Shown piece by piece: positions 52,221 to 59,292 of a DNA stretch of 64,000 nucleotides. Both the position numbers and the translations under genes were made by a program. The notes under the pieces were generated by a model that searched no databases, was not told where the DNA came from, and worked only from the letters and a program-made list of their open reading frames with translations. Positions within the stretch are counted from its first letter, which is position 1. Every line of letters starts with the position of its first letter. Source of the stretch: Streptomyces mobaraensis (GTDB lineage Bacteria > Actinomycetota > Actinomycetes > Streptomycetales > Streptomycetaceae). The stretch covers positions 124,001-188,000 of the forward strand of contig NZ_CP083590.1 in assembly GCF_020099395.1 (NCBI RefSeq). The letters run 5' to 3'.

Positions 52221-53102
52221 CTACTCGTCGATGCGGTACGCGTCGCCGTACACCTTCCACTTGAGCGGCGGCTCCAGGTCGAAGTTGCCGTCGTTCAGGA
52301 AGACGCGCTGGGCCATGTCGATCCGGCTGGTGTCGCTGTGCGCCTTCTCGGCCTTCATCACCTTCTTGCGGGCGTCGAGGAACGCGTCGAGGTACGCCTT
52401 CTCGTCCCCGCCGCGCGCCGGCGGTTTGGCCTTCTTGAGCGCGGCCTTGCGGATGCCGCCGAAGCTGTCCTTGCCGTCACCGGGGCCGTGCATCACCATC
52501 GCGTCGTAGTAGACGAACTGGCCGAGGGTGCGCAGCCCGTCCTCCTTCGCCTGCCTGACGGCCGGGTCGAAGTACATGCGGTCGCGCAGGTCCTCCTGCG
52601 CGTCCTGGAACGCCTTGTCCCGGGCGGCCTTGTGCCACGCCTCCTCGAAGGGCTTGCCGAGGCCGGCGTGGGTGTCGGACCCGTTGGCCTTGCGCAGCGC
52701 GGGCAGGAAGGGCGCGAGCGGGTTGCCGGGCTTCTTCTTGGTGTACTCCTCGACCAGTTTCAGCATGTCGCCGGTGCCCGAGGTGAAGCCGATGATGCCG
52801 CCGGTGTAGCCGCGGCCGTCGTCGTAGGGCTCGATGTAGTCGAAGTACCGGCGCCACTCCAGCGAGGAGTTCTCCGCGCTGCAGACGAGCCGCATGGCGA
52901 TGTCCTTCTTGTGCGGGTCCTCCAGCCCGGCCGCGGTGGCCGCCGGTATGCGGAGGGCCGACGCGGGGGCGGAGGCGGGGGCCGCGGACGCGGCGACCGA
53001 CGTGCCGCCGAGGACGAGGGCGGGCAGGGCCAGGGTCACGCCGGCGAGGGCGGTACGGGGGAGCTTCTTCTTCGTCGTCGTGCGCTGCGGCGGCCGCGGC
53101 AT
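52221..53102 (-). CDS. Glycoside hydrolase family 46 chitosanase, secreted
   Basis: A 293-aa exported enzyme that hydrolyses chitosan. A Lys-rich signal peptide (residues 1 to about 45) precedes the GH46 domain. The two catalytic acids known for Streptomyces chitosanase are visible: Glu in SAENSSLEW and Asp in DDGRGYTGGIIGF. Other family segments are TSGTGDMLKLVEEY and GQFVYYDAMVMHGPG. The ATG at 53102 is preceded by GGAG. A short palindrome AAGCGCTT at 53184-53191 lies in its promoter region and could be a regulator site. Confidence 0.95.
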   Translation of the reverse strand: MPRPPQRTTTKKKLPRTALAGVTLALPALVLGGTSVAASAAPASAPASALRIPAATAAGLEDPHKKDIAMRLVCSAENSSLEWRRYFDYIEPYDDGRGYTGGIIGFTSGTGDMLKLVEEYTKKKPGNPLAPFLPALRKANGSDTHAGLGKPFEEAWHKAARDKAFQDAQEDLRDRMYFDPAVRQAKEDGLRTLGQFVYYDAMVMHGPGDGKDSFGGIRKAALKKAKPPARGGDEKAYLDAFLDARKKVMKAEKAHSDTSRIDMAQRVFLNDGNFDLEPPLKWKVYGDAYRIDE

Positions 53103-53397
53103 ACGGAACTCCGTTCCTGATAAGGCGTCAGGGGACGGCCGGGGAACCGCTGCACGGCGTTCCCGGCCGATCAGGACGCATTGAAGCGCTTTCGTCACTT
53201 CCGCCACAAGGGCCGATCCGCTTAAGTGCGCGTAAAGCGCGTGGAAACACCATCGTTCGACTGTTTTCGGCCAACTCGCCGCTCGCAGACGGGTGACACG
53301 TCGTCCCCAGGCGCCGCGGAAACGGGCCGGCGCCTCCCCGCAAGACCGTTCCGGCAAAGCTCTCGACCGCGACGGGCGGCCGTGCCACGCTCGCCCT

Positions 53398-56178
53398 GTG
53401 ACGGTGAGCCTCCAGGCGAGCTATCAGGCGGTCGTCCTGCGGGTCCTCGGGACCGGGCGGTCCCGGTGGACGCTGCGGGACGGTGAGACGTGGTGCATGG
53501 TGCGGCCGGTGGGCCACCGGTCGCGGCGGCAGGGCTGGAAGCTGCACCTGCCGGCGACCGTCGAGTCCGCCCCCCGCGTCCTGGAGGCGGCGGCGGGCGT
53601 CCTGGTGGCGCACGGGTGCGCGTTCAAGTTCGCGGTGTCGCCGCGGATCACCGCCGACCTCACCTCCGTCCGGGCGCCGCGCGAGCACTCCGGGAAGTTC
53701 CTCACCGCCTACCCGGCGGACGACGGGCAGTCGCGCGCGCTCGCCGAGGAGCTGCACCGGGCCACGCTGGGGCTGGCCGGGCCGGCGATCCTGTCCGACC
53801 GGCGGTACCGGCCCGACAGCCTGGTGCACTACCGGTTCGGCTGCTTCGCGCCGCCGCGCGAACTCGACGACGAGGGCTTCTACCGGGGGCGGCTGCGGGC
53901 CCCGGACGGCAGCCTGGTCCCGGACGAACGCAACGCGTGGTTCTCGCCGCCCCCTTGGGCCCGGCCGCCGTTCGACCCGCCCGTCCGGCCGGCCGGCTCC
54001 CGCGGGCGCGGCGACCCGGTGCTTCTCGCCGGCCGCTACCTCGTCCGCGAGGCGGTCCGCCACTCCAACCGCGGCGGCGTCTACCGCGCCCTCGACCGGC
54101 GGACCGGCGAGGACGTCCTGCTGAAGGAGGCCCGCGCCCACGTCGGCGCCCGGCCCGGCGGCACGGACGCCCGCGACTGGCTGCGCTACGAGGCCGAGGT
54201 GCTGGCCCGGCTGGCGCCGCTCGGCATCACCCCCGCGCCCCGGGGCGTCTTCACGGCCGGCGGCCATGTGTTCCTGGCCGAGGACCTGATCGACGGCGAG
54301 AACCTGCACCGGTGGGCGGCGGACGAGGCGTCGCGGAACGGAGGCCGGCTGCCGGCCGGGACGGCCTGGCGCCTCGCCCGCGACCTCACCCGCCTGGTCC
54401 GCGCCGCGCATGCCGCCGGTTTCGTCCTCCGCGACCTCAAACCGACCAACGTCGTGGTCCGGCCCGACGGCACGCCCGTCCTCGTCGACCTGGAGTGCGC
54501 GGTCCGCGCCGGAGGCACGGCCCACGTCGCGGGCACCCAGGGCTTCACCGCCCCCGAGTACCTCTCCCTGACCGGGACCGTACCCGTGCCCGGCCCGGAG
54601 GTGGACGGCTTCGGCCTGGGCACCACCCTCCTGCACGCCGTCACCGGCATCAACCCGCTGCTCGCACCGGACACCGCGCCCGAACGGCCCGTCGGCGAAC
54701 GGCTCGCCGTGATGACCCGGGCGGCGGCCGCGGACCGCCCCGCCCTGCGCGCCCTCGCCCCGCTCGTCCTCGGCCTCACCGCCGAGGCGGCCGCCCGCCG
54801 GACGCCGGAGTGGGCCGCCGCGTTCCTCGACGCGGAGGCGGCCGAGGAGGCGCCGGAGACCTCCGGTCCCGTCCTGGAGGGCGCGGCGCTCGACCGGCTG
54901 CTGGACGACGGACTGGCCCACATCGCCGCGACGGTGACGCCTCATGAGGAGCACCTCTGGCCCCGCCCCCGCTCACTGCCGGAGGGCGACCCGTGCAACG
55001 TCCAGCAGGGCGCGGCGGGCGTCCTGGCCGTCCTCGACCGGGCCGTCCGCAGCGGCCGGGCGCCCGGGCTCGTACCGCTGCTGCGCACGGCGGCCGACTG
55101 GATCGCCGGCCGGCTCGCGCTCCCCGGCCGCGTCCTGCCCGGGCTCTACTTCGGCCGCTCCGGCACGGCCTGGGCGCTGCACGACGCGGCGCTGACCCTC
55201 GACGACCCCGAACTCGCCGCGCGCGCCTGCACGTTCGCCCTGCGCGTCCCGCTGGAGTGGGACAACCCGGACGTCTGCCACGGCCTCGCCGGCGCCGGGC
55301 TCGCCCAGTTGCACCTGTGGCACGCCACCGGCGACCCGCGCTTCGCCGAGCGGGCGGGGCGGTGCGCGGACGGCGTGCTCCGCCGTACCGCCGCGGCCGA
55401 CGGCGGGGTGGACTGGCCGCTCGGCCCGGAACACCGCCGGGAGCTCGCGGGCTCCGCCCTGTACGGATTCGCCCACGGGGTCGCCGGCCACGCCGCGTTC
55501 CTGCTCGCGGCGGGCCGCGACCTCGGCCGGCCGGAACTCGTCGACATCGCGGCCGGCGGCGGGTACGCCCTGTGCGCGGTGGCGGAGGACCGGGGCGACA
55601 TCGCCCTGTGGCCCAAGGGGCCGGGCCGTACGGAGCGGATGGGCCTCGACTTCTGGTGCAACGGTGCCTCCGGCATCGGCACGACGCTGGTCCGCCTGTG
55701 GCGGGCGACCGGTGAGCCGCTGTTCCGGGAGTACGCGGAGCGGGCGGCCCGCGCGGTGTACGCGGACCGCTGGCGGGTCGGCACCGGCGCGTGCCACGGC
55801 GTGGCCGGGAACGCCCAGTTCCTGCTGGACGTCGCCGACCTGACCGGCGACGCCGCCCACCGCGTCCGGGCCGCCGAGGCCGCCTTCTGCCTGTCCGCGC
55901 GGGCGGCGCTGCGGGACGGGCGGCTGCTCGTCCCCGACGACACGCTGCGCGAGTTCTGCGTGAGCTACCAAGTCGGCCTGGCCGGCGCCCTGGACCTGCT
56001 GCTGCGGCTGGTGTACGGGGGCGGGCGCCCCTGGATGGTGGACGGGCCGGACGGACGCCGAGGAGGTGACGGACGTGGAGGAACTGGTCCTCCGGTTGCA
56101 GGAGCTGCCGGAGACGGACGACCGGCGGCTGGAGCCGGCCCTGCACTGCCAGGTGAGCCTGACGACCAGCCGCTGTGA
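53398..56178 (+). CDS. lanL: Class IV lanthipeptide synthetase LanL (lyase-kinase-cyclase)
   Basis: A 926-aa three-domain enzyme. Residues about 1-215 form the OspF-like phosphothreonine/serine lyase and about 220-500 a Ser/Thr kinase (VLLKEARAH lysine; LRDLKPTNVVV catalytic loop; VDLE in place of DFG). Residues about 540-890 form a LanC-type cyclase with zinc ligands in FWCNGASG and GACHGVAGN, which marks class IV rather than class III. It phosphorylates and eliminates Ser/Thr in the precursors and forms lanthionines. The start is GTG 53398 or 53404; no strong RBS is seen. Its last 34 codons overlap lanA1 in another frame and read as a Gly/Pro-rich tail outside the cyclase fold. Confidence 0.93.
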   Translation: MTVSLQASYQAVVLRVLGTGRSRWTLRDGETWCMVRPVGHRSRRQGWKLHLPATVESAPRVLEAAAGVLVAHGCAFKFAVSPRITADLTSVRAPREHSGKFLTAYPADDGQSRALAEELHRATLGLAGPAILSDRRYRPDSLVHYRFGCFAPPRELDDEGFYRGRLRAPDGSLVPDERNAWFSPPPWARPPFDPPVRPAGSRGRGDPVLLAGRYLVREAVRHSNRGGVYRALDRRTGEDVLLKEARAHVGARPGGTDARDWLRYEAEVLARLAPLGITPAPRGVFTAGGHVFLAEDLIDGENLHRWAADEASRNGGRLPAGTAWRLARDLTRLVRAAHAAGFVLRDLKPTNVVVRPDGTPVLVDLECAVRAGGTAHVAGTQGFTAPEYLSLTGTVPVPGPEVDGFGLGTTLLHAVTGINPLLAPDTAPERPVGERLAVMTRAAAADRPALRALAPLVLGLTAEAAARRTPEWAAAFLDAEAAEEAPETSGPVLEGAALDRLLDDGLAHIAATVTPHEEHLWPRPRSLPEGDPCNVQQGAAGVLAVLDRAVRSGRAPGLVPLLRTAADWIAGRLALPGRVLPGLYFGRSGTAWALHDAALTLDDPELAARACTFALRVPLEWDNPDVCHGLAGAGLAQLHLWHATGDPRFAERAGRCADGVLRRTAAADGGVDWPLGPEHRRELAGSALYGFAHGVAGHAAFLLAAGRDLGRPELVDIAAGGGYALCAVAEDRGDIALWPKGPGRTERMGLDFWCNGASGIGTTLVRLWRATGEPLFREYAERAARAVYADRWRVGTGACHGVAGNAQFLLDVADLTGDAAHRVRAAEAAFCLSARAALRDGRLLVPDDTLREFCVSYQVGLAGALDLLLRLVYGGGRPWMVDGPDGRRGGDGRGGTGPPVAGAAGDGRPAAGAGPALPGEPDDQPL

Positions 56179-56218
56179 CACCGACTGCTGCACGGACACA
56201 CCCCGCTGCCAGGAGTGA
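56075..56218 (+). CDS. lanA1: Lanthipeptide precursor peptide 1
   Basis: A 47-aa peptide. The GTG at 56075 has AGGAGG 8 nt upstream. The leader contains the LRLQELPETD motif expected for class III/IV leaders. The C-terminal core (from about ALHC) has five cysteines and six Ser/Thr, including TTSRCDTDCCTDTPRC. The first 104 nt overlap the 3' end of lanL in a different frame. It shares LQELPE and the CTDTPRC/TDPPRC ending with the two following genes, which is strong evidence for a real family. Confidence 0.85.
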   Translation: MEELVLRLQELPETDDRRLEPALHCQVSLTTSRCDTDCCTDTPRCQE

Positions 56219-56246
56219 CGCCGTGCCGGAGAGGAGGGTGGCGGCC

Positions 56247-56378
56247 ATGGACGAGAACGTCCTCGCGCTGCAGGAACTGCCCGAGGCGGAGGGCCCGGTG
56301 CGGGAGCCGTGGATGTGCTGCGACACGGCCGAGACGAGCTGGGACATCACGGATCCCCCGCGCTGCCCGTCTTTTTGA
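56247..56378 (+). CDS. lanA2: Lanthipeptide precursor peptide 2
   Basis: A 43-aa peptide. The ATG at 56247 has GAGGAGGG 8 nt upstream. The leader has VLALQELPEAE; the core reads MCCDTAETSWD then ITDPPRCPSF, with three cysteines and four Ser/Thr before the final Ser. It starts 28 nt after lanA1. The short leader of about 22 residues is at the low end for class IV. Confidence 0.85.
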   Translation: MDENVLALQELPEAEGPVREPWMCCDTAETSWDITDPPRCPSF

Positions 56379-56418
56379 GGATGCTGGGAACCGGCCCGTG
56401 TGAAGGGAGGTGAGGATG

Positions 56419-56547
56419 ATGGAGGACGCCGTTCTGGAGCTCCAGGAACTGCCCGAGACGGATGAGCAGGCGCTGGAACCGGTCATGTGCTGCGACACGG
56501 ACCACACGAGTGGCCAGTGCACGGACCCGCCGCGCTGTCCGCCGTAG
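56419..56547 (+). CDS. lanA3: Lanthipeptide precursor peptide 3
   Basis: A 42-aa peptide. ATGs at 56416 and 56419 are both possible; 56419 aligns with lanA2, and AGGGAGG lies 8 nt upstream. The leader has VLELQELPETD; the core has MCCDTDHTSGQ then CTDPPRCPP, with four cysteines and four Ser/Thr. A hairpin follows its stop codon. Confidence 0.85.
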   Translation: MEDAVLELQELPETDEQALEPVMCCDTDHTSGQCTDPPRCPP

Positions 56548-56557
56548 GCCGGCCATC

Positions 56558-56602
56558 GGTTCCGCGCGGCCGGCCGCGTCGTCCGGCCCGCCGCGCGGAA
56601 CC
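56558..56602 (+). terminator. 12-bp hairpin between lanA3 and lanC
   Basis: Arms 56558-56569 and 56591-56602 are perfect complements around a 21-nt GC-rich loop, 10 nt after the lanA3 stop. It probably ends or attenuates the lanL-lanA transcript before lanC. Confidence 0.65.
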
Positions 56603-56697
56603 CCGGCAGCCGCCGGGGGCACCCGTGCCGCCGCCTTCGACGGCCTCGCTCCGCACGCCGCCGCGTCCCGCGCGAAGATCCTGGTCACGGACGCGGG

Positions 56698-57957
56698 GTG
56701 GACGCTCCGCCGACGTTCTCGACAGGCTCGCCTCCGCCGTCGGTCCCGACCGCTTGTGCCGCGCCCCGGATCGACGCCCTCGCCGCCCCCGCCCCGCAGG
56801 CACCCCACACGTACCGCAGGAACCGCACGTACCGCACATACCGCACCCCGGACGGAAACCCCACTTTGACCGACGCGGCATGGTCTCCCCTCCTGCCCGC
56901 CCGCGACCGCGCCGCCGTCCTCGACCGGCTCGCCGCCGCCGCGCGGCCGCACCGCGTGCCCCACCGCGTCCGGCCCGATCTGGCCGACGGCGGCGCCGGC
57001 CTGGCCCTCGCGTACCGCTGGCTCGACCGCGCCCTGCCCGGGCGCGGGTACGGTGCCCTCGCCGAGGGCTATCTGGCCGCCGCGCTGCGGGGTTACGCGC
57101 GGTGCGGCGCTTCGCCGGGCCTCTTCGGCGGGGCGGCCGGACTGGCGTTCGCCGCCTGGTCGCTGTCCCATGACGCACCGGCGGCGCACCGTCAGGTCGT
57201 CGACGCGGCGGGCGCGTGGGCCCGGCGGGCCGCCGACGGCCCGTACGCGCCCCGGGCCGTCGACGTGGTCGCGGGCCTGACGGGCGCGGGCGCGTACCTG
57301 CTGTGCCGCCGGGACGATCCGGCGGCGGCGGAAGCGCTGCGGACGGTGCTCGCCGCCCTGTCGCGGACCCGTTTCCCCGACCGGCCCGACCCCGGGATGG
57401 CGCACGGGATCGCCGGTCCGCTCGCCCTCCTGGCGCTGGCGCTGGAGCTCGCGGCGGACGTCGCCGTTCCGGGGCAGCGCGAGGCGGCCGCCCGGCTGGC
57501 CGCGGCGCTCGTCGCCGGGCGCGCCGACGACGCCTGGGGCCCGGACTGGGCCGGGCCGGCCACCGGCCGTCCGCTGCGTGCCTCGTGGTGCCGGGGCGGT
57601 CCGGGGATCGCCCGCGCCCTGTGGCTGGCGGGGACGGCGCTGGGCGACGACGGGCCGCGCGGTCTCGCGGTGCGGGCGCTGAAGGCCGCCCTCCGGCGGC
57701 CGCCCGCGCGGCGGCGCGTCGACGGCGATCCCGGCCTCTGCCACGGTATGGCGGGACTCCTCCACGTCACCGCCCGCTTCGCCCGTGACACGGGCGACCC
57801 CGAACTCGCCGGCGCCGCCGCCCGCCTCGCGGCCGGCCCGCTGCCCTCCGGCGGCGGTCCCGGCTTCCTCGACGGTGCCGCGGGGGTGACGCTCGCGCTC
57901 CTGGGCGCGGCGACGGACGTCGAGCCGGGGTGGGACCGGGCGCTCCTCCTGGCGTGA
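56698..57957 (+). CDS. lanC: Free-standing LanC-like lanthionine cyclase
   Basis: A protein of up to 419 aa (GTG 56698); a TTG at 56866 would give 363 aa and begins nearer the conserved domain. The LanC toroid signatures are present: GMAHGIAGPLALL, the zinc cysteine in SWCRGGPGIA, and the zinc Cys-His in LCHGMAGLLH. Family members catalyse Cys addition to dehydrated residues in class I systems, where a LanB dehydratase is needed; none is seen here. It may help cyclise the LanL products. The first about 55 residues are Pro/Arg/Thr-rich with a YRTYRT repeat and may be untranslated. Confidence 0.87.
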   Translation: MDAPPTFSTGSPPPSVPTACAAPRIDALAAPAPQAPHTYRRNRTYRTYRTPDGNPTLTDAAWSPLLPARDRAAVLDRLAAAARPHRVPHRVRPDLADGGAGLALAYRWLDRALPGRGYGALAEGYLAAALRGYARCGASPGLFGGAAGLAFAAWSLSHDAPAAHRQVVDAAGAWARRAADGPYAPRAVDVVAGLTGAGAYLLCRRDDPAAAEALRTVLAALSRTRFPDRPDPGMAHGIAGPLALLALALELAADVAVPGQREAAARLAAALVAGRADDAWGPDWAGPATGRPLRASWCRGGPGIARALWLAGTALGDDGPRGLAVRALKAALRRPPARRRVDGDPGLCHGMAGLLHVTARFARDTGDPELAGAAARLAAGPLPSGGGPGFLDGAAGVTLALLGAATDVEPGWDRALLLA

Positions 57958-58061
57958 CGCGGTCCGGGCGAACGGCCGGAAAGGAGCGGCGACATGCCCT
58001 CCGTCCGATAGTGCCGCCCGTTTCCGTTGTGGCCTGATGGTGCGACCCGGCGCGGCCCTCC

Positions 58062-58209
58062 TTACGGCTTCCGCGGGTGGGCTTCTGCGATCTCCCGGGC
58101 CCGCTCGGCGACGGTGTTCAGCCCGAGCTCGGCCCTGCGCTGGTCGACACCATCAGGGTCACGGATCGGGACGGGCGCCCACTCGCCGCCCGCAGTGTTT
58201 GAGGTGTGG
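58062..58209 (-). pseudogene. Truncated 3' end of an unidentified gene beside the IS remnant
   Basis: One minus-strand frame reads GGEWAPVPIRDPDGVDQRRA, ELGLNTVAERAREIAEAHP and RKP, then a stop at 58062-58064, with coding-like codon use and no start codon. It abuts the transposase remnant, so the IS probably cut it off from its 5' part. I do not recognise the family. Confidence 0.35.
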
Positions 58210-59086
58210 TCACAGCGACTGCCGTAGCAACGTGAGTTGGACGGTCGCTTCGTAGCGGATGGCGAGCTTGTCGTACCTGATGGCCACGCCCCGAGCCTGC
58301 TTGAGGAGCCCGATGCGGCATTCGACCTAGTGCCTGCGCTTGTAGGCCTCGCGGTCGAAGCCGGGCGGGCGGCCGCCCGCCGAGCCCCGGCGGAGCCGGT
58401 GGCCGACCTGGTCGCGCTTCTCCGGGAACGTGTGCGGGATCTGCCGGCGGCGCAGACAGGCGCGGATCGCGCGGGACGAGTACGCGCGGTCGGCGTTCAC
58501 GCGTGCCGGCCGGGTACGGGGGGCGTCCGCCGCCGGTCCGGGCGACGCGGATCCGTTCCATGAGGCGGGTGAACTGTGGTGCGTCCCCGCGCTGCCGCCG
58601 GTGACCATGACGGCCAGGACGTGCCCGGAGGCGTCGGCGGCCAGGTGGAGCTTGGTGGTCAGGCCGCCGCGCGAGCGGCCGAGCGCGTGGTCGTCCGGCT
58701 CGGTCGCCAGGTAATCCGGGCCCTTCCGGCCTGGATCGTGGCCTCCTTTTCCTCGCCCCGGCAGCGTGCCGGCGGGCCCGGCACACGGTCGAGTCGATGG
58801 ACACCTCCCACTCGATCACGCCGTCCGCGTCGGCGTTGACCTGGAGTTCTTCGAGGACGCGGGCCCAGGTGCCGTCGATCTGCCAGCGCCGGAAGACCGA
58901 ATACGTGGCCTCCCACGGCCCGTACCGCTCGGGGACGTCCCGCCAGGGCGAGCCTGTCCTGGCCCGCCACCAGATCCCGTCGAAGACCTGCCGCCGGTCC
59001 CTCGGCGGCCGCCCCATCGTGGGCACCGGTGGCAACAGCGGCTCCAGACGCTCCCACTGTTCTTCTGTCAGATCCCCACGCGTCAC
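58210..59086 (-). pseudogene. IS5-type DDE transposase, frameshifted and with a nonsense codon
   Basis: The N-terminal frame from GTG 59086 reads TRGDLTEEQWERLEPLLPPV, a typical IS5-group start, through VSIDSTVCRARRHAAGA. Homologous coding then continues in another frame (GRKGPDYLATEPDDHALG, then NADRAYSS and REAYKRRH), implying a frameshift near 58740-58755. A TAG at about 58328-58330 interrupts that frame before VECRIGLLKQARG, and the end is LTLLRQSL. Catalytic aspartates lie in IDST and NADRAYSS. The element cannot make an intact transposase; terminal inverted repeats were not resolved. Confidence 0.85.
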
Positions 59087-59247
59087 ACCAAGATCGTTCC
59101 ACGATCAAGATCAACATTCCAATCGATCCCTGGAACCAGACGCTCACCGACCTACGTAACGAAGCACTACTAGTCCTCCGGCAGCGGGCCACGGCCTGGT
59201 GTCTGCGGCGCGGGTTCGACCGGGTGCGCACCATTGAACAGCGATCC

Positions 59248-59280
59248 GCCCGGCGGCCGTCAACGGCACGCCCGCCGGGC
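59248..59280 (-). terminator. Hairpin downstream of the NRPS gene
   Basis: A 9-bp stem (59248-59256 with 59272-59280) and a 15-nt loop lie 13 nt after the NRPS stop. It is likely the transcript end. The rest of 59087-59247 shows no gene. Confidence 0.5.
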
Positions 59281-59292
59281 ACGCTGTTGCCG

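Noticed and set aside
53184..53191. AAGCGCTT palindrome upstream of the chitosanase as a specific chitosanase-regulator box
   Set aside because: The 8-bp palindrome is real but the flanking symmetry is imperfect and I cannot confirm the known operator consensus from memory.
53347..53362. ACCGTTCCGGCAAAG resembling the TGCCG-N3-CGGCA operator, upstream of lanL
   Set aside because: The left half-site is not TGCCG, so the palindrome is broken; treated as chance similarity.
56548..56697. Possible LanB or other lantibiotic gene between lanA3 and lanC
   Set aside because: Only a hairpin and short Arg/Ala-rich frames are present; there is no dehydratase-like sequence.
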